A stretch of DNA of 64,000 bases from Marinobacter sp. 2_MG-2023 (GTDB lineage Bacteria > Pseudomonadota > Gammaproteobacteria > Pseudomonadales > Oleiphilaceae). Location: positions 1-64,000 of the forward strand of contig NZ_JAUOPH010000006.1 of NCBI RefSeq assembly GCF_030546935.1, given 5' to 3'. Both the position numbers and the translations under genes were made by a program. The notes under the pieces are model-generated. The model saw only the letters and a program-made list of their open reading frames with translations, ran no database searches and was not told the DNA's origin. This document shows positions 20,345-31,232 of this stretch, piece by piece (the stretch's first letter is position 1; each line of letters begins with the position of its first letter).

Positions 20345-21436
20345 TGCATGCATCCCTTTGACACCCGGGTTCCGCACCACCCCCTTCTCCGTAACAATCA
20401 GATCAATCAGGCTTGCAGGTGTCACGTCGAAAACCGGATTGAAGACCGGCACGCCTTCCGGAGCCAAAGGAATACCACGTATCTCCCGGACCTCTGTGCC
20501 CTCACGCTCTTCGATGGGGATATCCGCACCTGATTGCAGCGACATATCCACGGTGCTGGATGGCGCTACAACCATAAATCCGACGTTGTGATAACGCGCC
20601 AGAACGGCAAGGCTGTAGGTGCCTATCTTGTTCGCCACATCGCCGTTGGCAGTAATTCGGTCTGCGCCCACGATGACCCACCGCACCTCTCCTGCTGCAA
20701 GAATAGCCGCCGCCGCACCATCGGCATTCAGTGTCACCGGAATGCCATCACGCACCAACTCCCAGGCGGAAAGCCGACTGCCCTGCAGCCAGGGCCGGGT
20801 TTCATCTGCATAAACCTTTGTGAGAAGGCCGTTTTCGTGAAGCCGGCGAATAACGCCCAGCGCCGTACCATAACCACCCGTCGCCAGCGCGCCGGTGTTG
20901 CAGTGGGTTAAAACCGAGATTGGAGCGGCATTCTCGAGATCTGCAGAAAGCCCCATCGCTTCAAGGGCGTGATCAGCCATTGCAAGGTTAGCTGCAAGAT
21001 CCTCCTGATGAATCGCAACCGCCTCATTTGCCAACCGTGTCTGCGCGTCACTAAGCACACCACAGCCGTCGAACACCCGCTCCATGCGCTGTAAGGCCCA
21101 GAACAGATTCACTGCCGTTGGCCTTGAGGTGGACAATTCGCGGATAGCCTCTTTGATTTCGGTTTTCCAGTCACCGCCTCCCGCATGCCGTGCAGCAAGG
21201 GCAACGCCGTAGGCTGCACTGATGCCAATGGCTGGGGCACCGCGTACCACCATGTCCTGTATACACTGCGCAACACCGGATGCGCCTTCGAGAGTTATCC
21301 AGTGTTCCTCCGCCGGTAACAGGCGCTGATCCAACAACTCGAGGCTGGCACCGTGCCACCGGAGGGCAACCGTGCCTGTTGAGCGGGGGCCAGATGAAGG
21401 GGTAGGTAAAGAACGGGATTCTTCGGAATTATTCAT
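20333..21436 (-). CDS. mtnA: methylthioribose-1-phosphate isomerase
   Basis: Converts methylthioribose-1-phosphate to methylthioribulose-1-phosphate in methionine salvage. 367 residues with the eIF2B-alpha-like fold; family hallmarks are [15 protein letters not shown] and the catalytic-region segments [17 protein letters not shown] and [22 protein letters not shown] precedes the ATG. It is divergent from mtaD with 137 bases between starts, an arrangement also known in Pseudomonas aeruginosa (PA3169-PA3170 region). Confidence 0.95.
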   Translation of the reverse strand: MNNSEESRSLPTPSSGPRSTGTVALRWHGASLELLDQRLLPAEEHWITLEGASGVAQCIQDMVVRGAPAIGISAAYGVALAARHAGGGDWKTEIKEAIRELSTSRPTAVNLFWALQRMERVFDGCGVLSDAQTRLANEAVAIHQEDLAANLAMADHALEAMGLSADLENAAPISVLTHCNTGALATGGYGTALGVIRRLHENGLLTKVYADETRPWLQGSRLSAWELVRDGIPVTLNADGAAAAILAAGEVRWVIVGADRITANGDVANKIGTYSLAVLARYHNVGFMVVAPSSTVDMSLQSGADIPIEEREGTEVREIRGIPLAPEGVPVFNPVFDVTPASLIDLIVTEKGVVRNPGVKGMHALFG

Positions 21437-21573
21437 CGTATGGCTCCGCTTTCATAACGCTGAAAACGAGCAGTATAACGGTTATACTTCCCGGCTACAT
21501 TCCATTGTCCGGCGGGCCTGCGCACGCTTTTTGTGCGCAATCGCTTTGTCGCCGGCACTGCAAGGCAGGGTTA

Positions 21574-22914
21574 ATGACGGCAGATACCATCACCGCAGCC
21601 GATATTCGCATCAACGCCCGCTGGCTGATTCCGATTGAACCGTCCGGAGTTGTGCTTGAGCATCAGGCGGTGATTATTCAGGGCACCCGAATTGCGGCAG
21701 TTCTATCCGTCGCGGATGCGGATCGCAAATTCCGCACCCGGGAAACGATTGACCTGCCCCACCATGTGGTTATGCCCGGACTGATCAATATGCACGGGCA
21801 CGCAGCTATGGCACTGTTTCGTGGCATGGCCGATGACCTGCCTTTGATGACCTGGCTGAACGATCATATCTGGCCAGCAGAAGGTCGGTTTATTAGCGAG
21901 CAATTTATTGCCGATGGTACCCAACTGGCCATGGCAGAAATGCTGAGGACAGGCACAACGACCTTCTCGGATATGTATTTCTTCCCGGAGATTGCGGCTC
22001 AGGCCGCCCACGACTGTGGCATGCGGGCGCAGATCTGCTTTCCTCTGCTGGACTTCCCGACGGCATGGGGCTCCGGTCCAGAGGAATACCTGAATAAGGG
22101 CGAGGCGTTGATCGGGGCATGGAGGGGCAACGACTATATAATGCCCGCCATTGGCCCCCATGCCCCTTATACCGTCTCTGACGGCCCCCTGAGCGAGGCT
22201 GTCGCGCTTTCTGAAAGAACAGGCGCCCGCATTCAGATTCACCTGCATGAAACAGAATTTGAAGTAGCGGAAGCTCTGGACAAACAAGGTCAACGCCCTG
22301 CTGAGCGGCTTGCCAGGCTTGGTGTTCTTGGTGCCAGAACCCAATGCGTTCACATGACCCAGATCAGTGACTCAGACATCGCCTTGCTTGCAGACACAGG
22401 AACGCACGTTATCCATTGCCCCGAATCCAACCTCAAGCTTGCCAGCGGCCTTTGCCCTGCCCACAAGCTTATGGAGCATGGAATTAACCTCGCAATAGGA
22501 ACCGACGGCGCCGCCAGCAACAACGACCTGGATTTATTTGGCGAAATCCGCACCGCAGCTATGGTGGCCAAAGTCGTTGCCAATGATGCCGCAGCGCTCT
22601 CTGCCCATGAAGCACTTAAAATGGCTACGCTCAATGGCGCCCAGGCTCTGGGCCGGGACAACGAACTGGGCTCACTGGTGGCCGGCAAGCTGGCCGACAT
22701 TATCGCCGTTGATCTTGGCGATCCTTTTATTCAGCCGGTTTATGACCCAGCCTCTCACCTGGTTTACAGCAATCATGGCCGGGCAGTAACCCATAGCTGG
22801 ATTAACGGCGTACCTCAGGTACAGGATGGAAAACTGACGCGCATAGATGTTCCCGACCTTATGCTTCGTGTTGAGGGCTGGGCCAGGCAAATCCGCCAGC
22901 AGCAGGCTGACTAA
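21574..22914 (+). CDS. mtaD: 5-methylthioadenosine / S-adenosylhomocysteine deaminase
   Basis: Amidohydrolase of the TRZ/ATZ group that deaminates methylthioadenosine to methylthioinosine, feeding the salvage route that mtnA continues. Metal ligands are in [14 protein letters not shown], in HLHETEFE and in the [12 protein letters not shown] segment. Start ATG 21574 follows GGCAGGG and gives 446 residues; the longer frame to 21505 has no supporting site. It lies 35 bases upstream of ubiG. The exact nucleoside specificity is inferred from context and from the Pseudomonas orthologue. Confidence 0.9.
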   Translation: MTADTITAADIRINARWLIPIEPSGVVLEHQAVIIQGTRIAAVLSVADADRKFRTRETIDLPHHVVMPGLINMHGHAAMALFRGMADDLPLMTWLNDHIWPAEGRFISEQFIADGTQLAMAEMLRTGTTTFSDMYFFPEIAAQAAHDCGMRAQICFPLLDFPTAWGSGPEEYLNKGEALIGAWRGNDYIMPAIGPHAPYTVSDGPLSEAVALSERTGARIQIHLHETEFEVAEALDKQGQRPAERLARLGVLGARTQCVHMTQISDSDIALLADTGTHVIHCPESNLKLASGLCPAHKLMEHGINLAIGTDGAASNNDLDLFGEIRTAAMVAKVVANDAAALSAHEALKMATLNGAQALGRDNELGSLVAGKLADIIAVDLGDPFIQPVYDPASHLVYSNHGRAVTHSWINGVPQVQDGKLTRIDVPDLMLRVEGWARQIRQQQAD

Positions 22915-22949
22915 CCGAATTTCGACTGATTGATCAGGCAGAACGCAAC

Positions 22950-23666
22950 ATGACAAACCAGAACGTTGACCGTAATGAAATCGCTAAATTTGAAGCGCTG
23001 GCCAGTCGTTGGTGGGACCCCACCAGCGAGTTCAAGCCGCTGCACGACATTAACCCGTTGCGCCTGAACTATATCGACGAGCGTGTACCCCTTGCCGGAA
23101 AGCGGGTGGCAGACATAGGCTGTGGCGGCGGATTGCTATCCGAAGGCATGGCACTGCGCGGCGCTCATGTGACTGGCATAGATATGGGTGAAGCACCTCT
23201 GGCCGTTGCGCGATTGCATGGAATGGAAAGCGGGGTCAAAGTGGACTATCAGCAGATTACCGTTGAAGAGCTGGCCCGCGACCCCGAGCATGCGGGTCAG
23301 TACGATGCCGTTACCTGTCTGGAAATGCTCGAGCATGTACCCGATCCAGCTTCTGTCGTCAAAGCGTGTTCTGCACTGCTAAAACCCGGCGGACATCTGT
23401 TTGTTTCTACCATCAATCGCAACCCTAAATCCTTCCTGTTTGCGATTATTGGTGCTGAATACGTTCTGAATATGCTTCCCAAGGGAACGCATGAATGGAA
23501 GAAGTTTATCCGACCATCGGAAATGTCGGACTACTTGCGTCATGCAGGCCTGGATGTACGCGAGCTGACCGGTATGACATATAACCCCGTTACCCGCTCC
23601 TATAAACTGGGCCGGGACGTGGATGTAAACTACCTTATGCATGCACGGGATATTCGTGAAAGCTGA
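22950..23666 (+). CDS. ubiG: ubiquinone biosynthesis O-methyltransferase UbiG
   Basis: Class I SAM-dependent methyltransferase carrying out both O-methylation steps of ubiquinone synthesis. 238 residues; motif I is [15 protein letters not shown] and the family signature [12 protein letters not shown] is near the N-terminus. It produces S-adenosylhomocysteine as by-product, next to the mtaD gene. Its 3' end overlaps the mupP frame by 26 bases at most. Confidence 0.95.
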   Translation: MTNQNVDRNEIAKFEALASRWWDPTSEFKPLHDINPLRLNYIDERVPLAGKRVADIGCGGGLLSEGMALRGAHVTGIDMGEAPLAVARLHGMESGVKVDYQQITVEELARDPEHAGQYDAVTCLEMLEHVPDPASVVKACSALLKPGGHLFVSTINRNPKSFLFAIIGAEYVLNMLPKGTHEWKKFIRPSEMSDYLRHAGLDVRELTGMTYNPVTRSYKLGRDVDVNYLMHARDIRES

Positions 23667-24318
23667 ACGGCCCTCCACCGTCCTGTTTGATCTCGACGGC
23701 ACATTGATCGACACAGCGCCGGATTTTATACGCTGCCTGAATGACTTGCGTCATCAACACGGGCTCCCGGCGCTTCCGGCCGATCACATACGCCGCTCCG
23801 TCTCCAATGGTGCCCGGGCCATGGTGCGGGTGGGGTTTGGCTTTGAACCAGAACACCCTGATTATCTCGACAGACATACGGCCTTTCTGGATCTTTACGA
23901 AGCAGGCGTAGCGGTTGAAACCCGCCTTTTCGACGGTATGGATGCCCTGCTCCAGTCGCTGGAATACCGGGGAATTCCCTGGGGCATTGTCACCAACAAG
24001 CCGGCACGTTTTGCCACCCCACTGGTTCAGGCGCTTGGCTTGGCGGAGCGCTGTGCATCGCTGGTCTGCCCGGATCATGTCACCGATCGGAAACCTCATC
24101 CAGAGGCCCTTTTCCTCGCCTGCAAGCAAGTCGGAGCAGATCCCGCCCGGGCGGTGTACGTAGGCGATCATGAACGGGATATCGAAGCGGGCCGCAATGC
24201 GCACATGAAAACCATTGCCGTGCGATACGGCTATATCGAAGAGCCTGAAACCGTTGATCTATGGCAAGCCGACATGGTCGCAGACACCGTCAACGATCTC
24301 GCAAAGCTGCTACAATAA
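23641..24318 (+). CDS. mupP: HAD phosphatase, N-acetylmuramic acid 6-phosphate phosphatase type
   Basis: HAD-family phosphatase of 225 residues: motif [11 protein letters not shown], motif II in VTNKPARFA, and a motif IV-like [10 protein letters not shown]. It resembles phosphoglycolate phosphatase, but its place between ubiG and a YciK-type SDR is exactly that of Pseudomonas mupP, which dephosphorylates MurNAc-6-phosphate in cell-wall recycling; the name rests on that synteny. The start is uncertain: ATG 23641 overlaps ubiG by 26 bases, while GTG 23656 (after GGGATATTC) would overlap less. Confidence 0.85.
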   Translation: MHGIFVKAERPSTVLFDLDGTLIDTAPDFIRCLNDLRHQHGLPALPADHIRRSVSNGARAMVRVGFGFEPEHPDYLDRHTAFLDLYEAGVAVETRLFDGMDALLQSLEYRGIPWGIVTNKPARFATPLVQALGLAERCASLVCPDHVTDRKPHPEALFLACKQVGADPARAVYVGDHERDIEAGRNAHMKTIAVRYGYIEEPETVDLWQADMVADTVNDLAKLLQ

Positions 24319-24384
24319 CGCGCTTCTAAAACCGACCAACTTTGACACACTCGGACATACCCCTACCGGGCACGGAGACAGGTT

Positions 24385-25134
24385 ATGCAAGATTACCAGG
24401 CACCCGCTGATCTTCTTAAAGACCGCATCATACTGGTGACCGGCGCAGGCAGCGGAATCGGCCGCACAGCTGCCAAAACCTACGCCGCCCACGGTGCCAC
24501 TGTAATTCTTGTGGGGCGCACCGTGGGCAAGCTGGAATCGGTCTATGATGAAATCGAAGCTGATGGACACCCGAAGCCGGCGATCGTGCCGATGAACTTT
24601 GAAGGTGCCGCGGTAAAAGACTATGAAGAACTGGCCATGACGCTGGAAGACAACTTCGGTAAGCTCGATGGGCTCTTACACAACGCCGGCATTCTGGGCG
24701 ATCGAAGCCCGGTCGAAATGTATGACCCGGAAACCTGGAGCAAGGTCATGCACGTGAACGCAACAGCGCCGTTCCTGCTTAGCCGGGCAATGATACCTCT
24801 GCTGCGCAAATCCGACGCAGCTTCGGTTATCTTCACCTCCTCAGGTGTTGGCCGTAAAGCGAAGGCTTATTGGGGCGCCTATGCAGTATCCAAGTTCGCA
24901 ATCGAAGGCCTGAGCCAACTGCTGTCTGATGAGCTCGACGACGAACATAACAACGTGCGTGTAAACAGCCTCAACCCCGGCGCGACCAGAACGAATATGC
25001 GAGCTCACGCCTACCCGGCAGAAAATCCGCAGCAGAACCCGGCGCCGGAAGAGTTGATGCCGATCTACCTTTACCTGATGGGCAGTGACAGCGCCGGCGT
25101 AAACGGCCAGAAACTGGACGCCCAACCGAAATAA
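24385..25134 (+). CDS. YciK-family short-chain dehydrogenase
   Basis: Classical SDR of 249 residues: cofactor loop GAGSGIGR, NAG motif (HNAGILGD) and catalytic YAVSK. The physiological substrate of YciK proteins is unknown. GGAGACAGG precedes the ATG. It overlaps the next gene by one base (TAATGG), and the order ubiG-mupP-yciK is conserved with Pseudomonas. Confidence 0.92.
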   Translation: MQDYQAPADLLKDRIILVTGAGSGIGRTAAKTYAAHGATVILVGRTVGKLESVYDEIEADGHPKPAIVPMNFEGAAVKDYEELAMTLEDNFGKLDGLLHNAGILGDRSPVEMYDPETWSKVMHVNATAPFLLSRAMIPLLRKSDAASVIFTSSGVGRKAKAYWGAYAVSKFAIEGLSQLLSDELDDEHNNVRVNSLNPGATRTNMRAHAYPAENPQQNPAPEELMPIYLYLMGSDSAGVNGQKLDAQPK

Positions 25135-25367
25135 TGGAACTGCTTTTCTATACGACGTCCCAATGCCACCTGTGCGAGCTCGCTGAAGCCCTGTTGGTGA
25201 GTACGCCTATGCCGGTTGCCATACCGGTTGACGTAGTGGATATCGCCCAATCTGAAGAGCTGGTGCAGCGTTACGGTACGCGCATTCCGGTGCTCCGACG
25301 CGACGATACTGGTCATGAGCTCGACTGGCCATTTACCCGGGAACAGTTACTTACGTTTCTGCAATGA
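25134..25367 (+). CDS. glutaredoxin-like protein (DUF836)
   Basis: A 77-residue thioredoxin-fold protein with a CHLC redox pair near residue 12 and the cis-Pro loop RIPVLRR. Glutaredoxin-like DUF836 proteins have no assigned partner. The ATG overlaps the stop of the upstream SDR gene, so the two are translationally coupled. yaaA follows after 13 bases. Confidence 0.85.
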   Translation: MELLFYTTSQCHLCELAEALLVSTPMPVAIPVDVVDIAQSEELVQRYGTRIPVLRRDDTGHELDWPFTREQLLTFLQ

Positions 25368-25380
25368 GGAATTCACTGAC

Positions 25381-26151
25381 ATGTTGATGGTTATCTCACC
25401 CGCCAAAACCCTCGACTACGAGAGCCCGCTGGCAACGAATACCTGTACCCAGCCAGATTTTCTGGACGATGCCTGCGAACTGATTGACCAGCTCAAGGAG
25501 CTAGAGCCGCACCAGGTCAGCAACCTGATGAGCATCAGCGATAAGCTGGGCCAATTAAACGCCGAACGTTTTCAAAACTGGCACACGCCTTTCTCTCCAG
25601 AGAATGCCCGCCAGGCGATCCTGGCGTTCAAGGGTGACGTCTATACAGGGCTGGATGCGGAAAGCTTCAGCGAGCAGGATTTCAATTTCGCGCAGAAGCA
25701 CCTACGGATGCTTTCCGGCCTATACGGCATTCTTAAACCCCTCGACCTGATGCAGCCTTACCGGCTGGAAATGGGCACAAAGTTTGAGAACAAACGGGGC
25801 AAGGATCTCTACGCATTCTGGGGCGATCAACTCACCCAGGAAATAAATCGCCTATTGAAGAGCGATGACGAGGTGCTGGTAAACCTGGCTTCGAACGAAT
25901 ATTTCAAAAGCTTGAAGAAGAAAGACCTTGAAGGACAGCTTATTACCCCCCAATTCAAGGATTGGAAGAACGGTCAGTATAAAATGATCAGCTTCTATGC
26001 GAAAAAGGCCCGCGGTCTTATGTGCCGGTACGCCATCCTGAATCGCATTACCAATGCGAACGACCTCAAGGGTTTTGACCTTGATGGTTACTATTTCAGC
26101 GAAGACCAGTCCGACAAGAACAACTGGGTTTTCCTGCGGGACGAACAGTAA
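25381..26151 (+). CDS. yaaA: peroxide stress protein YaaA
   Basis: 256-residue YaaA/UPF0246 protein with the N-terminal ISPAKTLDY signature and [13 protein letters not shown] near the C-terminus. In E. coli YaaA limits DNA and protein damage during hydrogen peroxide stress by lowering free iron. Start ATG 25381 follows GAGGAATTCACTGAC; the longer frame from 25315 would run into the previous gene. It is the last closely spaced gene before DUF2788 and rdgC. Confidence 0.94.
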   Translation: MLMVISPAKTLDYESPLATNTCTQPDFLDDACELIDQLKELEPHQVSNLMSISDKLGQLNAERFQNWHTPFSPENARQAILAFKGDVYTGLDAESFSEQDFNFAQKHLRMLSGLYGILKPLDLMQPYRLEMGTKFENKRGKDLYAFWGDQLTQEINRLLKSDDEVLVNLASNEYFKSLKKKDLEGQLITPQFKDWKNGQYKMISFYAKKARGLMCRYAILNRITNANDLKGFDLDGYYFSEDQSDKNNWVFLRDEQ

Positions 26152-26175
26152 TCCAGATTGAACTTGGAGAAAATC

Positions 26176-26376
26176 ATGAATGAAGCAGTTTTTTCGCAGA
26201 TCGCCATGTTGGTGTTTCTGACGGGTCTTATTGGCTGGATGGGTTTTATCGTCTGGGATCTGGCCAAAAGATCACAGGCCGGAAAGTTCGGCACTCTCGC
26301 CCTGTTCACCGTATTGGGGGCTGGTGTCTTCGGTTTTATCATCAAAACAGTACTCGTAGAAGTCATCCAAATATGA
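26176..26376 (+). CDS. DUF2788 small membrane protein
   Basis: A 66-residue protein with two predicted membrane segments (IAMLVFLTGLIGWMGFIVWD and LALFTVLGAGVFGFIIKTV) and a short charged loop between them. It matches DUF2788, whose function is unknown. Start ATG 26176 follows TTGGAGAAAATC; an upstream TTG at 26158 is less likely. It is 19 bases upstream of rdgC. Confidence 0.82.
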   Translation: MNEAVFSQIAMLVFLTGLIGWMGFIVWDLAKRSQAGKFGTLALFTVLGAGVFGFIIKTVLVEVIQI

Positions 26377-26395
26377 AAGACAAGGATCAAACCTG

Positions 26396-27322
26396 ATGTG
26401 GTTTCGCAATGCCCGCGTTTTCCGTTTTACCAAGCCATTTGATATCTCTGCTGAAGAGCTGGAAGAAAAGCTGAGCGGCGATGCATTCAAGCCCTGCGGC
26501 CCACAAGAAACCACTCGCCAGGGATGGGTTCCACCTCTTGGCAAGTTTGGTGACATGCTTGTTCACAGTGCCAATGGTTACCACCTGATTGCATTACGCA
26601 AGGAAGAAAAGATCCTGCCCGGTCCGGTGGTAAAGGACGCTGTTGAAGAGAAAGCAGAAGCCATAGAACTGGAACAGGGGCGCAAGGTTCGTCGCAAGGA
26701 AAAAGACGAGATCAAAGAGCAGGTTATGCTGGAGATGCTGCCCCAGGCATTTTCCCGAAACCGCCGCTGCTTCGCTTATCTGGCTCCGAAGGATGGCGTT
26801 CTGGTGGTGGATGCGGGTTCTGCCAAACAGGCGGAAGACCTGGCATCTACCCTGCGCAAGAGCCTGGGATCCCTGCCCGTTCGGCCGCCCGTGGTAGAAC
26901 AGGCTCCAGCTTTCACTTTTACTGGCTGGCTGAACGAAACTATCGATCTGCCGGGTGTCGTGGTGCTCGGGAACGAGTGTGAATTGAAAGATCCATCTGA
27001 AGACGGCGGCGTCGTTCGTTGCAAAGGGTTGGACCTGAAAGCAGACGAAATCCGCAATCACCTGGAAGCAGGCATGCAGGTCACCAAGCTGGCCGTAACC
27101 TGGGACGAAAACGTGTCCTTTATCCTGGATGAAGAACTGGGCATTCGCCGGTTGAAGTTCGGAGAAACACTTCAGGACCAGCTTGACGACGTAGATGTGG
27201 ATGATGCTGTCGCAAAATTTGACGCTGCCTTCACCCTCATGACCCTGGAGCTGTCAAAACTGATTCCGGGATTGCTGGACGCCATGGGCGGTGAAGACCG
27301 TTCAGCCATCGTCGAAGAGTAA
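26396..27322 (+). CDS. rdgC: recombination-associated protein RdgC
   Basis: 308-residue ring-forming DNA-binding protein that limits RecA loading. The N-terminus MWFRNARVFRFTKPF and the segment GWVPPLGKFGDMLVHSANGY are typical of the family. AAGGATC precedes the ATG. With recX it is the second RecA-modulating gene in this window. It is convergent with the Pat-like gene; a long imperfect stem (GAGCGCC...GGCGCTC, about 27337-27378) lies between them. Confidence 0.94.
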   Translation: MWFRNARVFRFTKPFDISAEELEEKLSGDAFKPCGPQETTRQGWVPPLGKFGDMLVHSANGYHLIALRKEEKILPGPVVKDAVEEKAEAIELEQGRKVRRKEKDEIKEQVMLEMLPQAFSRNRRCFAYLAPKDGVLVVDAGSAKQAEDLASTLRKSLGSLPVRPPVVEQAPAFTFTGWLNETIDLPGVVVLGNECELKDPSEDGGVVRCKGLDLKADEIRNHLEAGMQVTKLAVTWDENVSFILDEELGIRRLKFGETLQDQLDDVDVDDAVAKFDAAFTLMTLELSKLIPGLLDAMGGEDRSAIVEE

Positions 27323-27367
27323 ACTCACAGGCACGGGAGCGCCGCTGGCACCTTTCATCGAAAGGTC

Positions 27368-30112
27368 TCAGTGGGCGCTCTTACCCAGCCGCTCCTTCTG
27401 CCAGTCTTTTTCCGGCTCGTTCAGCACAAGCCGCAGATCCATCACCTCTTCTTCAACGTTGTACTTGACCTCAAAGCCCATATGCTCCGCAAGCTGCAGC
27501 ATCGGGCGATTGTCTGCCAAAACGTTGCCCACCATTTCCACCGTACCGCGAGCCCGGCAGTAATCGATCATTTTCTGCATCAGGGCGACACCCAAGCCTT
27601 CGCCCTTCATTTTGTCGTGCACCATCACAGCAAACTCGCACTGCAGGTTATCGGCGTCTGTCCAGGTTCTTACGGTACCCAGGGTTTCATCGCCTTCACC
27701 GTCTTCTCTCGGCGCATTGGCGATGAAGACCATTTCCCGGTCGTAGTCGATCTGCACCATCTGCGCGACGTCTTCCCGGGAGAAGTGCTTGCGGTACTGA
27801 AAGAAGCGATAACGTATGGATTCGGGCGACTGCAGCTCATGGAACACTCGGTGTGACGGCTCATCTTCTGCAAGAGCCGGGCGGATAACGACCCGCCGAC
27901 CGGACTTGGGAAGCACCAGCCATTCCTCAAGCTCTCTCGGGTACGGCTGAATAATCGGCCGGCCTGGCGTTTCAGAAAGATCGATTGCCACGCTAACGGC
28001 GACCGCACCCTGGTCATTAAACAGCAAAGGTGAAATCTCCAACCCACGAATCTCCGGGTTATCGATCACAATCTGGGAAAGGGTAACCAGTGTTTCCGAT
28101 ACCGCCCGGATATCGGATTCAGGCGCCAGGCTGTGCTCTCTGAGCAACTTGTACATATAGGTTCGGCGCAGCAGCTCGCGGGCAAGAACCATATTAAGCG
28201 GCGGCAACGCAATCTGCCGATCTGACATGACGTTTATATGGGCACCCGAGGCTCCACAAACCACGAGGGGGCCGAACAGGACATCTCTGGTAATTCCGAC
28301 ACTGAACTCAACACCACCAATGTGTTGATAGGAGCGCTGCATGGCAAAACCGAGAAATCCGCTGTCCGGGAAGTGCTTCAGATACTCTGTCATCAGGAAA
28401 CGGCAGGCATCGATAATCTCGGACTCACTGTTCAGCTTCTGCATCGTACCCTTATAGCGACGCTGAGCAACGCTCAGCTTCATGAAAGGGTGGCAGGCTT
28501 CCTCATGAACAATAGTGACATCCACCATTCGGCGCTCTATCGAAAAAGCCTCGATGACTTCTTCTACATCGTCGCAATAGACCGTTTCAATCGCGCGGAT
28601 GCCGTAATCGCGAATCACATCCCGGGCTTCCCGGCTCGACAAGTGTTTTCGACCAGAGCGAAGTGCGCTCATGACCATCCGACGGGTTTTCGTGTGGTCT
28701 GCAAAATGGTCGGTAAACGATTCCGGAGTCTCCGTCAGCAAGCGCTGGACTCGCTGATGCCGCACATGTTGCATAAAGGCAACGACCGCCTTCTCCGGAT
28801 TGAAAAACGATGGCACACCGGCGCGATAGAACTCTTCTCGTGAATCCATCACCGTGCTCTGCCCAAGCCAGCAGGTAAAAATATTGAGCCGCGTACCTTT
28901 GGAAGCCTGCACGACGGCATCTGCAATCTGCAGGTTATCCTCCTTCAGACTGGGCGCGTACATCACCAGCACGTTCGCTACTTCAGGATCCTTGGCCAGA
29001 ATTTTAATTGCCTTTCCATAAAGTTCCGGCGATGCATCGTAGTTAAGATCGATCGGGTTTTTTCGAGTCCAGTAAGGTGGCAAAAGCTCAGCGAGGGCTT
29101 TGACACTGGCTTCAGACAACTTGGCCAGCTCGCCACCCAAATCTGCCAGACGGTCAACAGCAAGAACGCCCGGCCCTACACCATTGGCCATAATGGCAAG
29201 GGATTCTCGGCGAAGCGGCCGCATACGGGTGAGAGTTTCCAGCGCATCAAACATCTGCCCCAGCCCATCAACGCGCAACACACCGGCGCGCTGAAGCATG
29301 GCATCGTATATAGGGTCACTGCGCACAATGCCATCCGGCAGCTCATGTGTTAACCACTCGGATTCCGGCACGCGCCCGGATTTCACAGCAATCACCGGTT
29401 TTGTTCTAGAGGCCACCCGCACAGCAGACATAAAGCGCCGTGCGTTTGGAATATTTTCGATATGAAGGAGGATCGCCCGTGTCTGGGTGTCCTGAGCAAG
29501 ATAGTCGATCAGATCATCATGATCGATGTCCATGCCATCACCGAGGGTGAGGAAATAGGAGAAACCGACGCCGCGGGCAAATGCCCAGTCAATCACCGAA
29601 CTTGCGACCGTGCCTGACTGGCCCACAAATGCCACGCGACCGGGAAGAACACCCATATGCGCATAGGTGGCATTCAGGCTTCTGGCCGGCACCATCAAGC
29701 CAATCGTGTTCGGGCCTAAAACTCTGATACCGGTTTCCTTTGCCGCCTCGCGAACCGCATACATCAGCGGTTTTCCGGTTTTACTGTGAGTACGGGACAT
29801 GCCGCCGGTCATCACGATTGCCGTACGTACCCCCGCCTCGCCCAGGCGTCGAATGGTCTTGGCCACGGTATCCGGTGGCGTACAGACAATGGCGAGATCC
29901 GGCGAAAACTCCATTTTGGAGACTTTTTTTACACAGGGTACGCCATGAACGTTGTCATACTCATTCTGGTTAACAACCAGAAGCTTGCCCGGATAACCGC
30001 CGCCCATCAGGTTTCGCAACACCATACCACCAAGGTTGTCTGCCCGCTCCGATGCCCCGATCACTGCAATTGACGCAGGATTGAACAGACTTTCCAGATA
30101 CCGGGTGCTCAA
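27368..30112 (-). CDS. Pat-type protein lysine acetyltransferase (acyl-CoA synthetase-like/GNAT fusion)
   Basis: 914-residue fusion. An N-terminal CoA-binding Rossmann domain (SIAVIGASERADNLGG) and succinyl-CoA-ligase-like domains are followed by an ATP-grasp region, then a C-terminal GNAT domain (about 740-890) with GEGLGVALMQKM for acetyl-CoA binding. This is the Pat/YfiQ architecture; such enzymes acetylate and silence acetyl-CoA synthetase and other proteins. The start is TTG (30112-30110) with a strong AAGGAG 9 bases upstream. It is divergent from a deacetylase-like gene 158 bases away. Confidence 0.92.
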   Translation of the reverse strand: MSTRYLESLFNPASIAVIGASERADNLGGMVLRNLMGGGYPGKLLVVNQNEYDNVHGVPCVKKVSKMEFSPDLAIVCTPPDTVAKTIRRLGEAGVRTAIVMTGGMSRTHSKTGKPLMYAVREAAKETGIRVLGPNTIGLMVPARSLNATYAHMGVLPGRVAFVGQSGTVASSVIDWAFARGVGFSYFLTLGDGMDIDHDDLIDYLAQDTQTRAILLHIENIPNARRFMSAVRVASRTKPVIAVKSGRVPESEWLTHELPDGIVRSDPIYDAMLQRAGVLRVDGLGQMFDALETLTRMRPLRRESLAIMANGVGPGVLAVDRLADLGGELAKLSEASVKALAELLPPYWTRKNPIDLNYDASPELYGKAIKILAKDPEVANVLVMYAPSLKEDNLQIADAVVQASKGTRLNIFTCWLGQSTVMDSREEFYRAGVPSFFNPEKAVVAFMQHVRHQRVQRLLTETPESFTDHFADHTKTRRMVMSALRSGRKHLSSREARDVIRDYGIRAIETVYCDDVEEVIEAFSIERRMVDVTIVHEEACHPFMKLSVAQRRYKGTMQKLNSESEIIDACRFLMTEYLKHFPDSGFLGFAMQRSYQHIGGVEFSVGITRDVLFGPLVVCGASGAHINVMSDRQIALPPLNMVLARELLRRTYMYKLLREHSLAPESDIRAVSETLVTLSQIVIDNPEIRGLEISPLLFNDQGAVAVSVAIDLSETPGRPIIQPYPRELEEWLVLPKSGRRVVIRPALAEDEPSHRVFHELQSPESIRYRFFQYRKHFSREDVAQMVQIDYDREMVFIANAPREDGEGDETLGTVRTWTDADNLQCEFAVMVHDKMKGEGLGVALMQKMIDYCRARGTVEMVGNVLADNRPMLQLAEHMGFEVKYNVEEEVMDLRLVLNEPEKDWQKERLGKSAH

Positions 30113-30270
30113 GCTGACTCTCCTTCAGTAGGTGTTTGCCCTATCTTATGCATAGATGAACCGATGTGAAATGCCTATCGCCCCTATAAGACCAAAGAAA
30201 CACAGCAACAGCAGGTTATCCCTGATAAAATCAAAAAGAATACAAGTATAGTCGGGGCGTTTAGAGATCT

Positions 30271-31197
30271 ATGACCACCGCATTTTTTTCCCATGATGAC
30301 TTCAAAAAACACGACATGGGGCCAGAGCATCCCGAGTGCCCTGAGCGTCTAGCAGCTATCATCAGCTACATTGCCGATACCGGGGTTGCCGAAAAGCTTG
30401 ACTGGGTACGCCCGGAAGAAATCACCCGCGATCAGCTTCTGAACGTGCACCCGGAACGCTATCTGCAACAGCTCGACATGATGCAACCGACCCGTGGCAG
30501 AGTGTTTACCGACCCGGACACCGCCATGATGCCGGACACTCTGCGTGCCGCAAGATTGGCTGCCGGAGCCAACGTTCAGGCCGTAGACATGGTGATGAGC
30601 AGCCAGGTTACGAATGCGTTTATCTGTGCGCGGCCGCCCGGCCACCACGCGGAGCGCAGCAAGTCCATGGGCTTCTGTTTTTACAACAACATTGCGTTGG
30701 CTGCTATGCGCGCTCTTAACTTCCACCACCTCGAGCGAGTCGCCATCGTTGACTTCGATGTGCACCAGGGGAATGGTACGGTAGACATTGTGAGCGGAGA
30801 TGAGCGCATACTGATGTGCTCCAGCTTCCAGCACCCCTTTTACCCCCACTCCCACGTTCATCGGCAGGCCGACAACATCGTCAACATCCCCATCGAAGCA
30901 GGCTGCTCCGCTGAGGACTTCCGAAAACGGGTGGAGTCCGGGTGGATCAAACGCCTGAATGCCTTCAAGCCACAGGTGGTTCTGATCTCCGCAGGGTTTG
31001 ACGCGCACCGCCTCGATCCTATGGGCGAGCTTAATCTCGAAACCGAAGACTATCGGTGGCTAACTGAAATTCTGGCGGACGTAGCGGCAGAGCACAGTAA
31101 CGACCGAATCATTTCAACACTCGAAGGTGGTTATCATCTGAAGGCTCTCGCCGAGAGCGTCAATGCCCATTTGGAAGTGCTGAGTTCGATCTACTGA
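30271..31197 (+). CDS. histone deacetylase family protein
   Basis: 308-residue zinc-dependent deacetylase-fold protein. The active-site pair is in RPPGHHAERS; zinc ligands are in VDFDVHQGNGT and SAGFDAHRLDP. All catalytic residues expected for the family are present. Bacterial members remove acetyl groups from proteins (AcuC) or from small acetylated amines. Divergence from the Pat-type acetyltransferase suggests a writer/eraser pair; that is inference. It is convergent with motY. Confidence 0.9.
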   Translation: MTTAFFSHDDFKKHDMGPEHPECPERLAAIISYIADTGVAEKLDWVRPEEITRDQLLNVHPERYLQQLDMMQPTRGRVFTDPDTAMMPDTLRAARLAAGANVQAVDMVMSSQVTNAFICARPPGHHAERSKSMGFCFYNNIALAAMRALNFHHLERVAIVDFDVHQGNGTVDIVSGDERILMCSSFQHPFYPHSHVHRQADNIVNIPIEAGCSAEDFRKRVESGWIKRLNAFKPQVVLISAGFDAHRLDPMGELNLETEDYRWLTEILADVAAEHSNDRIISTLEGGYHLKALAESVNAHLEVLSSIY

Positions 31198-31232
31198 TTT
31201 GTCCAAGACAAGGAACCGGCAAGCCAGCAGCA

